Under the pieces are notes generated by a model. The model was not told the origin of the DNA. It saw only the letters and a list, made by a program, of their open reading frames with translations, and did no database searches. A DNA stretch of 60,000 nucleotides from Membranipora membranacea (taxonomy: Eukaryota; Bryozoa; Gymnolaemata; Cheilostomatida; Membraniporidae). The position numbers were made by a program, and so were the translations under genes. This document shows, one piece after another, positions 11,189-24,900 of the stretch; the first letter of the stretch is position 1, and every line of letters begins with the position of its first letter. The stretch is taken from positions 10,418,001 through 10,478,000 of the forward strand of contig OU612065.1 in assembly GCA_914767715.1 (NCBI GenBank), read 5' to 3'.

Positions 11189-14100
11189 TCACACGATGAT
11201 ACTAAAGGTGGTGATTACAAACACAGCCACAATAGTGTCCAACAGCAGAGCTCTGCAGGAGTCAGGCCTCTTCTCAAGATTCCTTCTACGTCTCGACTTC
11301 TGGGAGACTGAATCAGCAATGGAGCAAACGCTGTCACCAAGCGTAGTGTCAGCGGACCTAAAGAGTTATGTTCAATGCCTTACCGCACAGAATGAATCAA
11401 CTAAATGATAGAGCACAACTGCTCCTTTGTATCAAATCAAGTTGAAGATGGGAGTTTTCGATTGCGATCAATCACAATACAAGTTTATTTGAATATCCCC
11501 AATGCTGCAACAATTATGCCTCACACCTACCGAAAGCCCCGCAGTTTGATGGACAGGGGCAATTATAAATAAATAGTATTTGACCAGTCCTGTCATTTTT
11601 GTTCGCCAAACATGTGTTGAGTTGAAAGATTTGTTTGCTGGTCATTTTTGGCACAATATGGTTAGTTTGTGAAGTCCATGTGGTGCCATTTATTGTGTGC
11701 TTACCGAGAACCCTTATTCATACGCCCAGATACTGGAGTCATGTAGAAGTCTGATTCACCTGCAATAAAAACAAGATTTTTGGTTATCATCACTCTACAC
11801 ACTTTATCTAGTTCATCTCACATCGTGTCAACAATCGTTGCAGTAAAATCATGTTACCTTGATTGGTGGAGGTGGGGAGTGGCGTGTATTTCCGAGCTTT
11901 GCTTGAGCTGCTGGGCAGCCCGGTGTAACTAACGCTAGATGGATTCTCTCCCATGACAACCAGTGCTGATCCCATCGAGGTTTTGGCACAACAAGACAGA
12001 GGCGGCTCTATACTCATGTAGTTCCCATCATCACTACAGACTTCGTTGATGTTCATCGTAACGTTAACGCAGCCAGACTCTAAGTAATATGTGTGGTAGA
12101 GATTAGGCATTACAGCTAGTGAGATCTCACAATGTTCTACTCACAATGCTGTACTAACTAACGTTGAGCTTATATAGCTATGACCAATAAAAGTTTACTT
12201 GGGACTTGTTTGGAAATTAGAAGTGGCAAGCACTGTGGTGGAAAAGGCTTAGCACGTCGGACAATTATACAGCTACCTCGTACCTCGTGTTAAATCACAG
12301 CATGCGGGAATTTCGACTGTGGATATAAAACATACCGCACCAAAATAAAGGTCAAGCAATCGAATCTTCATTCTCGTGACTGATTTATCATCATCGGGCT
12401 TTATTTTTGGGGAATATCATCTTACCTGCTGTACTACACCAGGCAGAAGGGGGTGGAGGGAGGGGTTCAGCTCGATAGCGTGGAGGGGTTGGTAATCTTG
12501 TTCTATCCACCTGCTCACATTCTGCAGCACGCTCTGCAGCCTCAGCATCAGCTACAACAGACAGATAAGATATGTACGCTCATGAGGTATTCAGTACAGC
12601 AAACTTGTGTGTTTTGATTTAGATATTCAGCCTTTTAGCAAATGAGAAAAGCTTCCTGTGAACATCTGGTTGCTCCTGGTATCATAATATATTTCCAAGG
12701 AAGAGCTCTATATACTCACTGATCCTGTCAAGTAAGCAAAGCTAATGGTCCACTATGGCATATAGGGTCTCAAATGTTTTTGTCAATCTCAGTTAGCTAT
12801 GAGGAAAATAGCGTGCAACTTACTGCCATGGCTGGAAGTATAATAAACAGCTGACAATAAGTGTACTCACAGGGGATGTAGTCTTCAGTAAAGCTACACA
12901 TTGACGATACAGACCCTCTCAATACTTCAGTCGGTGTTAGCAGGCGATTCTGTGCTTCCTTCTCTGTGTGAATAATTTAATCATCACATAAACAGATACC
13001 TGATACATTGAGTGAATTACTGTGCAGCTAGCTAGCTTTTCATTGACAAGCATCCGTAAACGAGACAGGAAATGCAGAAGTGAAAAAGCTTATAGCCTTG
13101 TGATATGATACATTAACATGTTGGCGTCATAAAAAAACAGTCTTATTTGTAACTGCTAAACCTTTAGTCTCAAATCATCTTTAATAGTGATAAAGGCAAG
13201 ATGATACTCCTGAAAGTTAACACTGATGGGGTTTTTGGTGAGAAAACCAACAACCAGTGCCCACTTGTATTACAAGGACGTCCGGATACCGTGTTAAAAT
13301 TGCTGTACGGTGAACTAGTATTGTGTTTTGCAAACCCTATTGAACTATAGCATAATTTCTAAAAAAACAAGTCCATTAGTCAGTATGTTGTGTCATACAT
13401 TGGTGCAGCATTTTCTTAGAGTTGTGATTGTTTATCAACGTCTAATTTGGCTGCTTGCCGGTTTTACATGGGAGAAACCACCCATGCCACAACTCAGGGG
13501 TTGGGACAAAGTAAGTTTATATAAACAATTTGCAGTTGTGCCTTCAGACATATTAGGAGGATAACTCCTAATTTTTATAACAAAATGTTTTAGTGAAGAT
13601 TTTTTGCAGGTGAGGTTAAAAAACTTTTTGGAAAAAATGGTCCAGGAGTCATTACTTACCTGCCCTAACAACCTGCCAATACTGTTTTGCATTAGTAAGC
13701 GCATTCTTACACCTGGACTTCAGCATAGACTTAGGCTCCGGCACAAAGTATGTAGAGGTGGAGCCCCTTGGAGGTTCTGATTCTACGTTAATTCTGTGAA
13801 GAAAAGACTCCTAGTAACATTGTTGTAGCACAGTAGTAGGAAGCAATACTGATATGATTATTATAGTGTCCTCAGACATTATAAAGTCACCAAACTTTAC
13901 AGTATGCCTAAATTAGCTTATCATGATTACGTGCATTCAATGGCAACCAAGGAAAAACATCTATGTTTGGGTTGGTACCGTCAAAAGCGTAATTATATGG
14001 TTTTTTAGAACGGTGCAGAAAGATCTTGAGTATTTCACATATTAGAAAAAACCCAACATGCAATATGGTTCTGTTATCCCAAGAGGAACATTAAAATATT

Positions 14101-14447
14101 TTGCCACATCATATTTGTCTTGAGGTAGCTCATTATATACAAGCAGCCCCCACATTCACCTGGTATTTACCATCTTTTGTTGAGGAGAATGAGAGAATAG
14201 ACCTGTGTTTGATAGTTTCTTACCTTGAGAGAGTAACAACATTGCTATCAGAAGGAAGTCCATGGCTACGGGGATAAGTGAGCTCATCATCGGTCCTAAC
14301 TCCTTCAGGGTAGTCAAGCTTTGCTGAGGAAATAAATTGTTCATTACAACCTGCAATAGCGATCCCAAAAAAGATAGAGGCGCAGGAGACATAACCATCA
14401 AAACTGTTCAAATTCAATTTTTGTGCCACAACCCAAAAAAGTATCAA
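11189..14447 (-). CDS. Unrecognised Ser/Pro/Tyr-rich protein with C-terminal membrane segment
   Basis: I do not recognise this gene. Exons join in phase on the minus strand: about 14226-14329 (possibly extending up to a start at 14447), about 13661-13797, about 12896-12967, about 12427-12556, 11858-12115, 11705-11760 and 11189-11357. The readable protein is hydrophilic, with a proline stretch (LPTPPRYRAEPLPPPPSAW), tyrosine motifs of the Y-M type (NYMSIEPP, DFYMTP), two PSSS-like runs and a basic patch (SQKSRRRRNLEKR). A hydrophobic segment (LLLDTIVAVFVITTFSIIV) follows and reaches the stop, giving a tail-anchored form. If instead the donor GTGAGT at 11192 is used, an exon at 10875-10977 adds about 34 residues. 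The first exon is uncertain. It is not in phase with the receptor gene upstream, which supports two separate genes. Confidence 0.55.
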
Positions 14448-14608
14448 ATGTTTCTTGCATTGAGCACAGAGATTTCTTTTATTTGTACAGACAGTGAAAA
14501 AGGCAATGTGACTTGATGTTTTTGTATTAAAGGTCTACTCGTAATTCTTTCAAAAACATAAAATAGCCCCACAATAGGATAACAGGACATTTGTGTATTC
14601 TAGTGTCT

Positions 14609-17600
14609 TCAATTTCCTTCCACCAATTTGTATGTTTGGGTGCTCTGGCTGACAACTAGATCGTTTAAAGTGGAAGTACCAAATGAATGAGGATTACCGA
14701 GTTTTTGGTCAGGATGTATTGGCCACTGCCCTGTCACTGAGTTCAATGTGATTGAGTCGTCTTTCGCCATTCTTTTCTTGAAATGTAACATTTTACCACC
14801 TCAAAGAAGAAAACAAGTTAGCTAGAAACTATTCATGTCAAAATGGAAAGAGCTTTTTATACTTTTTAGTTTTTACTAATGTTGATCCTCTAACCCCTTG
14901 GTTGAACCAATCATTTTTCGACCCTACTACATTGAAAGTATTCTCTTGAGAAGACTGGAGAGCATAAAATCTAACCAGTTACCTGTTTTGGATACATGGG
15001 CTGACCATGCTCTCTCCACAACACCGACTGTAATATATATTAAACTCAACATATGAGAGCATAACTCCTCATATACGTCAGCATAAGCTCGGTGATTCAC
15101 CATCTTCATTGCAGCTGCAAACAAAAGAACAGAATGATAACAAGGTTGATTGTGGCACATATGAAAAATAGGCCTCTTAAAATGATAGACATCCATCATC
15201 AAACTACTGAGACATGTGGGAACAGGTTGTGTTTAAATAGAAAAAGAGTTGATGCCTCAGGCTTAGATCACTTTGGATATTCAAAAATAACAGTGATCGC
15301 CAAGTTTACCAGAGGAAACGTAGGCCAAGTAGTAGCAGAAGCAGTTGTATCCTAGCAGTATGCCGAGGGCACCCCATGACTGAGACCATTCAACCAAATA
15401 GTTAGTGCTGTCTGGTGTCATCCGTAGAGCCAACAGTAGGTAGAAATTCACTGTTAGAGCAGTCATACAAAACATCTTTATCAGGTAGATAATGTGCATA
15501 GAAGATTCATCGCACACACTGTCACCTGTCATAACATATAACAGTGAGTCATCTCCGCTGTGGTAAAACATGAGTGTGATTTGTTCATGTGTGGTCAGCT
15601 CTTTGTGTGGAGTAAAGGTGAATTAGTATTATTACCATAAAATGAAATATTTTTAGATAGCATTTTGTAGAAGTCAAGTTTCCCAATAGGGCAACTAGTT
15701 AGTGCTTTCAATAATTCATTGAACAGAACCACACGTTCAAATAAAACTTATTTTTCAGCAACATTAAATAACTGGTAACTTTGCAGTGTGTAAGACGCAG
15801 TTAAGTCAAACCTTTTAAACAACTGAGTTGAGGCTACAAGATTTGGTTGGAAGCCAGAAACAAATATGCATAACAGGAATATCTGCAGGTTGAGTACTGA
15901 AATGGTTACTAACCTGCATAACGACACAGCAAGGAAGTGGCCTCAAAGTAACATATCATTACAGCAAGCATCAGCTGTCTATAAGCAGCCAAAAGCAACT
16001 GTCTCTCTCCCTATTAAATACATTTACATGCCCACATACAAATCATGTTGTTATACATGAAATATATTTTTTATGATTATGAGTATAGTGAGTATAGTAA
16101 TCTTGTATTCAGTAAAAAGCATGGTACATGAAAGTCATGTTTTGATCTGATCATCATTGAGCCAAACACATACTCTCGAGGATTGCCTCATGCGTATGGT
16201 GAAAGAACTGATCATAGATGAGCAGCAGGGTAGGACAATCCCAACAGCTTCCCTCAGCCTCTGCTTCTGTAAGCTGGATTCAAACAGTTGTATACATTAA
16301 AAGATAATGAATAGACATGAACGACATATAAGCAGAGTATAGCTGCTGGTGTATAAATATGGACTTCACATAAACTATAAGCTAGATTGATATACCGCCT
16401 TAACCATAGATCCGTTGGAGTTAACTATTATTTGAGGTTCATACCTTTTTTAATCTCCAGCCTCCTTGCATACAGATGCAGAATAGCGCAACGTGTAGAG
16501 TTCCTAAAGTGAGCAGACATGAATAGTACTCGCTTAGAGTAGGCACAGAGTAGGCAGTTGTTGTGGAAGGAGTAGTTTTCTTGTTCGTTGCTTAAACAAA
16601 AAAAGCGCTTAAGCATTATGAACATTATCACACATGCCTATGGCTCGTCGTGTTTGTCAAAACCAGATTGATTGTAGATATAGACTGGAATAGTATTCAA
16701 TGTTTAGCTCACCAACTTATTATATAGCTGGATTGGATCGAAGTATTGTCACAAGAAATGATAAGGATATTTATTTCTACTGGATTTGTGCAGTACATTT
16801 GCGGTAACATACATACTTGCCCGGCTGGGAATTGGCAAGCAACCATCGAGGTATAATATAATTTATTCTGCATCAGTGCAAACAATTCTGCGGCTTGTGG
16901 GCATTGGGCAATGGCCATCATCTTGATCTGACTGAGCAGGTAGTTTTCAAACTTTGTTACACCCATAGTAGGCCCAAAGCTTTTAACTTACAAGTATACA
17001 TACCTGTACTAGATATCAGAGAATGGTTGCTAATGGAATCAGTAGACCTCGGATCTCTAAAGTCTTCATAAGATATACAGGACGGAAGGCCATCAGTGAC
17101 ACTCCTATTGACTAGCTGATCACACAAGTCATGGTTATCAACATCTAAATGTTTTACAGCTTGATAGCAGTCTGCTCGGCATGGAAATATAGCACCTGTT
17201 GTGATAGATAAAAGCAAGTGTCACATGAGTTTTGTTCTTATAGGAATTCTGATGAGTGACATGGGTGGGCAGCATATATCAAGGACTGTTTTCAGACATA
17301 TTTTATGGTGATGGGATAAACCTATATGGTATATGTTTGCGGTATTATACAATAGAGTGTTTCCTCTAATCTCAGTTTAGTTCATTGGTATGCATATGGT
17401 TTGTGTCGAATGAATGGTGGATAGCTCTGTCCACTATGACTTGTTTATGCGATTGAAACCTTGCCTTCTCTGAGCTTCAGGTCTGCTCATGCTTGAACAA
17501 GCCGAGCAGTGCTCCAGAATCAGAGGATCTTTCAATTAGAAACAGTCAAACTTGCAACCTGATCGCTTACTTGGTGGGTAAGCGATACATGCTAGGCTCT

Positions 17601-18318
17601 TGCTTCCAAATCGCTCTGTCATTGATGGAATTATTTACATTCTGAGTGAGCGATTTGAGAACAAATTTGTGTAATTGAAAGACCAAGTAAGTGATAGCTT
17701 TGAGCGATGCGATAGTGATAACTTTCGTTAGTAAAACTTTGCTAATTCCAATTGACCTAAAGACCCCCTAGCTAGCATGCGGGTAGGGTACAGATAGGAT
17801 GCGGGATGGGGGCGTGAGGTAGTGTATAATTATGATATGGTATGAGCAGAGATGAACTTACCATGGTGATTCTCATTACTACCACACTTTGAACCGCCTA
17901 TCATAGCAGGATAGACCAAGAAGCAAAGTAACTTCAATACTTTAGAGGATGTCTCCTCTTGGCCGCCTTCTTTTTGTGGAGGTTCTGTGGCTTTATTCAG
18001 AAAGTACCTGAGGATTCCATCCCTAGTGTAATTTAGCGGTGTTCTTCCAGCAAGATCTTTAACATATGTGTCCCATAGAGGCGAATTATTTTCTAGTTTA
18101 AGGGTGGTGAAAATAGCTGATGTCTGGTTGCCTGTTCTCCATAGATTACACAAATCATTGGGACTGATCACAACTTCCTCACAATAATTTGATGTTTCCA
18201 CATCAGCAGCAGGGAAAGGCACACCATCATCTTCAAGATTTAATAGTCCCTTGTAACAACCAACCTCATGAATCAGTACAATTTGCAACAGCAGAAGCAA
18301 AATCTTGCCACCTGCCAT
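14609..18318 (-). CDS. Frizzled-like receptor: CRD plus multi-pass membrane region
   Basis: Frizzled-family receptors bind Wnt ligands through an extracellular cysteine-rich domain and signal through seven membrane helices. Exon 1 (about 17862-18318) gives a signal peptide (MAGGKILLLLLQIVLI) and the first CRD half. Exon 2 (17004-17195) joins in phase and completes it: LLCFLVYPAM, a central cysteine, FPCRADCYQAV, CDQLV, match the family spacing (FLC..P.C...PCR..C..v..C). Later exons 16445-16579, 16174-16266, 15914-15998, 15310-15525, 14983-15114 and 14609-14799 join in phase and give hydrophobic segments such as CLLTLGTLHVALFCICM, IIYLIKMFCMTALTVNFYLL and LGILLGYNCFCYYLAYV. A SKTGGKML stretch after the last one recalls the KTxxxW region of Frizzled tails. 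Total about 535 residues, normal for Frizzled. The linker exon (16817-16927) fits only with a one-base frameshift. The membrane half is divergent, so its family assignment is inference. A possible poly(A) signal lies near 14477. Confidence 0.65.
17525..17684. mobile_element. Small inverted-repeat element (MITE-like), copy 1
   Basis: The ends are inverted copies: GATCTTTCAATTAGAAAC at the left and TAATTGAAAGACC at the right. The internal sequence repeats GAGCGATTTG-type motifs. Related copies lie near 27392-27631 and, more diverged, 45885-46005. It sits in an intron of the receptor gene. No coding capacity. Confidence 0.6.
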
Positions 18319-18969
18319 GCTCAGTCAAGATTAGAAAGGTTGTTCTGCAACAAATGGCATACACCATTTGATTGGTTGTCTGCTTAGTGGAGGGAGGATA
18401 ACTCTCTGAAATCATTACCGAAATATTACCTCTGAGCAGATGACACAAAAAGTTATTTTTAGAATCCATTATGGGGCAATTTCAACTGTCATGGGGACGG
18501 GGTCTTTGACTAAACTAAGGGATACATTTTGCTATCCATTTGCTCTTTTTGTAAATTAATTAAGCAATGTGTTGCAAAATTATACAATTTGCAATTTGTA
18601 AATTTATACATTTCGGTCAAGTCAAGCAGTAATGTTCTTGGAGACAAGACCACGAGCAGGCCTTGTTTTTCTCAGCAAGGACCAATAAGGGAACAAGTTT
18701 AGAAGCTTACATAAAATACAACATCCACATCAACTCAAATCGCTTACGGTGAAGCTCACTAAAGGGACCTGTCCACACATGAGGCAACTTTAGTCAGATA
18801 TACTTTTTATTGGATACAGATTACCACATATGCTCGTGTATTCACCTATCACAGCTCCACAAACCATACCACATACTAACTGTATATGGAAAGAAAATAA
18901 TAAGGTTGGAGTATGCAAACCTTGCTTGTGTCATCTAATAGGGGATTCCTTGTACCTATGAGTGCAAAC
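18319..18969. other. Spacer between receptor gene and polymerase gene
   Basis: Both flanking genes are on the minus strand, so this stretch should contain the receptor promoter and the polymerase 3' untranslated region. No gene, repeat or specific signal is supported. Confidence 0.4.
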
Positions 18970-21900
18970 TCATGTATCAAATCTGCGCTGGATAGCCACA
19001 GGAATGAGTTTAGCCATGAATATACACAAGGCATCAAACTGTTGTGTATACACATCGTTAAACTCAATGTGAATAGATTGGAAGCTGCCGTCTTTTGGTT
19101 GAAATGTGGAGGTGAAATTAATTTTCTCTAACCCAGACTTGAGGTTTTGCTCTTTTTTCAAAGCAGAGTCTATATCTTGCACACACTTGTCATAGTTGAA
19201 TGTGAGAAAATTGAGTTGCTTTGTATCCCTGAAGACGTGATGTTTAGATTTAGCTTGAATTATGTATGGTAAGAAATATCCGATAGGAATGTCAGCCTCC
19301 CATATTTCTGTGTCTAAAAAAGAAATATCTGAGATAAATAAAATGAGTGTTGAGTTGTCTATCTATAACAAATGTGAAGAGTATCTCCCGACTACAGTTG
19401 TCCAAAACCGCCAATTTTTCTCACATCTGAGTCCCAGTTTCTGTAATAATGGCACCTCTAGTTTGACCATAACCACCATCTCTATATTGGCTGAGTCAAG
19501 TGCTAAATCAAATCAAATGGCATACACAATATAACCAATAACAAACCTCTCTCAGCTTTGATCTCTTCGTCAGCATCAGTCAAATCGATTATTTCTACTA
19601 CATTTTCTTCTTTCTTCTTCGCTAAATGGACGACTGAAATGAATAAAGGAGAGGTGAAAAATCTCATGAGGTTTCATACAAATCTGCTTCTGTATTATGT
19701 TGCCAAGTTGATTGAAGCCTTACCAGCTTTACAAAAACACTGCTGCATGTGATGTAACTATGTGTCTATGATCATCAAATTGAGCCCTACATGAAGATTT
19801 GTTTAGTCAAACACAGTTATTAAACAGATTTTATCAGGTGAATAGATCACACTCTTTGGGTGAATCTTACAAATGTATGTAAATACAATTAATGAAAAAA
19901 AAACATGCCAGCTTTTGCTATTGCTCGATAAAGAGATTTTTAGAGGGATAATTTAAGTTGTCTTCTTTTTGTCAAAGCAAAGACAATCCTTAAACTTTCT
20001 TATATCATATTCAACATTTTAATATTGTATTGGTGATCATGTCTCATAGTTATATTCAGAGTTGAAACTAGATTTGACTTTTGCATAACGTAATTTACTG
20101 CATCATTTTGCCCATTGCTGCCTATATGTTTTCAATGTTTTTCAGCTGTATTTCGCTATTACTCATTGATTTCAGTTAATGTACAATTAATCAAGTTAGA
20201 AATATGCGGTTTAAAAATAATTGCGATATGAAACTTTGGTCAGTCGACTAGCGACGTGTCAGTGAAGGAATTTCTGAGATGGGACAAGTAGTTCCTGAGA
20301 AACTGAAATGTAATATATATCACGTTAATCAACAACTGTCATATTCCTACTGGCTGGGGGATGAAAGCTTTCACAGTTCCAGTCAGTTGCATGCAGCTTG
20401 CTAGAGCACTGATCCTTCTGAATTTGGGTCACAGCCTCACACCATTTGTATTTTGTTATATAATCAGGGAGTATAAAAACATGTTTTTCTCACTGCTGAT
20501 CACACTATTACCTATTTTTTGTTTTATTGATCTCTGACTTTCAAGATACTTCATTCTATGCTTTGTCAACGGGTTTATGACTAGGGCAAGTAATAAAGTG
20601 CTTTACCTGGGCCTGCGTCTGCATCAGGTTTATGCTTTTTTATGATCGGGATCTCCGTGATGTCCGTCTCCTCATGTTCTGATGTGGAGTCGTGTTGACC
20701 TTTATCTGATGTTGTAGCAATAGGGCTGTGTGCTCTCTTCCTAGTCGGGAGCAGAGAGAACAGCCACCGAGACACTGGGTGGTCAGTATGAGGAGCCACC
20801 ACCTCCATACCAAACATACTCGTCAGTATCGTGCACACAGCACCGCAGGCCTGTGTATACATATCGAGGCTTGACAATGACTCTGCTGTCGATGGAAGGG
20901 TAACCTCAACGGTGAATACTTTGCCGCCACCTTTCTGTATGATAGCGTCTGTGTTTGTCGATGTGGTACAGGCATATGGTAGATTTTTACTCGTATCAGT
21001 TAGTGTTTGCTCAGGCTCCGCGGGGCTGGCATTGGCAGAGCATGTAGGTGTGAGAATAAGTGTTTCATTACTACGAGGCACATACAGTGGTGTTGTACGC
21101 CTTGCGTTTTTCTTTGGTAAATCTTCATATTGGAAGAGATATTGCAGACCCCAGCTCGGTAGGTCCTCAGTAGATTGGAGAAGTGATGGGAACTGCCAAG
21201 CTTCACACAAACATCTTTTGAACCACCAGGCCATGTTTGCTTGAACACCTTTAGCTGAATTATGGTTAACTTCAAAAGGATCCTGGACATTAATCAGCTG
21301 TGTCTACAAGTATAATCATATTAAGTGGCACACAACATACATATAGAGGTCAATTCCTCAATACTCAACACAAAGCAAAACCAAGGGAGCTGAAAATTAG
21401 GATTTACCCATCCTGAATCCATATTTAGCACATACAATGTTGCCTTGTCATGCAACCCAAGTTTTTTTGCACAGATAAAAAATACAAGTGGGCCGCATGA
21501 TAAGCTTAGATATTATACAGTTAGATGACCTGCAGCCTTAAAACAATGGTACTGTGATCACAATACAGATGGTATGGTTATATACTCACATTGAACAGTA
21601 TATTATCACAGGGTATAGGGACGCCATGTAACACTGATATAATCTGTGATTCACAAGGGAACCTGATGTAGTACTCGATAAACCCCTTCAGTAAGTTTGC
21701 TAAAAATAATCATAAGTCTTGTGTTGTGTTGTACTCATGTGGTATATTTCAAGTTAGCCAGCCAGATTAAATAATCTCTTATCGGAATTGGAAGAGTTAA
21801 AGGTTACACAAAGACTAATGAATGTTATAGTCAGTAAAGCTCTTCTGGGTATGAATAATTGATGTTGGTAAGAGTTCTAACCCCATACCCCTCTATACCT

Positions 21901-24900
21901 TACATTTTGATGTCACTTAGCAATGTTGACAATTGATTCTTGCATGTAATTATTGGCTTGAGGATATAGAACTAGCTATAAACCAGCCTTGGTTACTGCC
22001 GTGGGTTCAATCCCCACACAGGGTACAATATTTTCATGAGTTATTTACAATGCAGTTGTATTATAGTGACATCATAGAGCAAATGGTAACTCTGAAAATA
22101 GACTACAGATGGAGAAAAATAACTAGCAACAGAAACGCTGACCATATATAATTATTGCACTTATCATCATAATCATTTCATATTCAGCTTCTCCTTACCC
22201 AAGGAATGCTGTGAAGGCGACTGGAAGCCATCAAAATCAGACAGCTCAGTCACAAAGCATTCACCGTCTGTGTGAGAATCATGAATCGTGTCTACAACAG
22301 GACACGTAAAGAAGATGTGAATATCGTGAGAATTTGAAGTCAGTACTATTATTAAATTCAAAATCTTGGTGAGGTCAAAGCTTCGGCTCAGGTTATGTCT
22401 TGACGGATGAAAGCCATTAAAAGACCTGGACGAAGCCCTGGATTGCATTTTAATTATTAGCATTGATGAGAAAAGAAGAGGATTGGAGTAGTTTGAGTGC
22501 ACAAATATTGCCCGGGATGCTGGTAGTGACATGTAACTTTCAACCAAATATAAGCAACTTGGGCAATATTTGAGCACTTGAACTAGGATTGGACCGATAA
22601 AACAAATTTTCAGTTTGTATGTATAACTCACAGCTAATATTGCATGAGCTGAATATCCAGCTGTATTAATATCAATTATGTTTGTAATTAAATCTACCTG
22701 TAAAAGTTTATCTGTCAATAACCAGATTAATAACAGCTCAATGGATCACAATCACAGGGGATAGATCGAAGAACAAATCGTAGAATGAGCTTACTGTTGT
22801 GATTTTTTATTTTAATCAGAGGAGGAAGGATTTGTCTTTGCTGTAAGTAGAATATTATCATCAGTGTAATAGTATAGCTGTTTATCTTCTGTCCGCCTCC
22901 TCCAACAAAATTCTTCTGTTTACCCCACAGTCGTATAGTGAAGCTGAGAAGTCGGGCTGTCTCGCTGAACTCCATAACATGCCTCAGTAGTCGAGTGTTC
23001 AGCACACCTGTTCTATTAGTAAACCCGGACAGGTGTGTTATAAAATATTATTGTCAAGGAGGGCTGGTCTAGTTTGGGCCACTGGTTTGGGTTTTTTTGG
23101 TTGCGTGACAAGGCTAGGGCTGATCTATTGAAAGTTTGTTTATCTGTTTTAAGGTAGTGATGGTATGGGTGGTTGTTTTACACATAATATAATCTTTCAA
23201 ACCGCAGAGCTACACCAGAAAATAGTAAAAGAAAACAGAATTACCAAATCTGGAGTTTTGAGAATGTATGACAGATTAATGGATGCACTTACCTTTTATT
23301 GAATGAGATATCACAGTCAATCAATGTGGGCTCATGTCTGAACTTGATGACGGGTATCCTAGCGTATGGGATGGGCACTATCTTACTTATACCAAAGTGA
23401 TACTGCTCTCTATACATCATACCTTTGATAGTGGTAAGTAACATGTTCGCTACAGGTAAATCTCCCTGCCAAGCCTGTCAAATATAATGGTTAGAACCAA
23501 TGATCTCAACAATACTACACATAAACTCAATATATGTGCACAAAATGCCTCGCAATATATCTACTCCAGCCTCACAGAGCTACAAGACATAAATTTGTAT
23601 TTCTAGCTACTGCTTGGTAACAGTCAAGTCTAATCATCATTAAACGATCGCAAATCCTATGATTGTCTGCTGGAAATTTTGACCTTCACATCTCCTGAAC
23701 TGTGAGGTATTTTGAGAGAAAATATACTAAGGGAACGTGAACAATAAAACCTAGTTGAAGCTAGTATAAGATTTATTGTTAAATTCAATTTTTCATTGAC
23801 AGGCCCACAATGAGGTTGTCCGACTCTCACATAGGGCCATATTCACTCAAATAGATAGTGCTAATCAGTACAATACCTCATGTATGGGTCCGTTGGTGAG
23901 TAAAACTAGGTCCAGATCGCAGTTCTTCATACCCAATTTGTTCACTGAGGAGCCAAACGCATACAGGTAACATTCTACATAGATATAATACAGGACAGTG
24001 TGACAATGGACACCAGTGGGACTATATTCTGATTTTTTCTGATAAAACAACTTAGGCAGCAACATTGGCTGGCGACACTGGCGTTCCATTTGAACTTGAT
24101 CAGCCAATATGTTGTTTCTTGCTCATTTGATGTCCACCAAATTGTTGTGGCATCCTGTGGTAACAAAGGATGTCATTATGAGAGATTAGCAGATTCTTGC
24201 AGAACAGGCTTCATTAACAAAGTCATGATAAAATCAGAACCTTGAGATCGCAGCCTAAATTCAGAAAGTATTTTTACCAGATAATTTTGCCATTTGGTAG
24301 CATGTACAGCTGCAAGTGCGAGTTTGTGGCATTGGGAATGTTCAATAACGCGATGCCACAAACCATCTGAGCACTTATACTTGTACTTATACTTGTAGGG
24401 TAGCGTATAAAGTATAAAGTATAGGGTAGCTTAGAACAGCAATAGAGCAAAATTGCTTTGTGTATAGAGTGCGCCAGGAAGTGTTATCGCCTAACTCAGG
24501 ACAACACAAGGTGGCACCAGAATATCAACAGTTTGGTTAAACATTGCCAATCGTTCTACATACGATAGTTTAGTGTAGCACAGCATTTATCCTCCAATCT
24601 CTGTATGAATTCTTGTCTTTTTTCATGATCCTCGTCTGAAAGTGCAAGAACCCGGTACACATATCTCATTTGTCCTTCTATCTGCAAACACACGGGTATA
24701 ATGTCCCCAACATTTTTTTATTGTTGCTAGAAACCGTGGATAGGACAGCTGTAAGCTCATAAAAACTTCTCTAACCAAACAAGATCACTTATAAACGATT
24801 CAATAAAAAAAGAGCATCAACTCAGTTATGAGGTTTAACTTACATCTGGTAGTGATTGTAACTGGGGAATGGTAGCCACTATTCTGTCACATTCTGACTC

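Noticed and set aside
11189-18318. One continuous gene from the receptor through the Ser/Pro/Tyr-rich exons
   Set aside because: The receptor reading frame reaches a stop at 14609 after a normal-length tail, possible donors there are all phase 0, while the next exon needs phase 1.
21990-22025. tRNA-like B box (GGGTTCAATCCCC)
   Set aside because: No matching A box or stem upstream; at most a relic.
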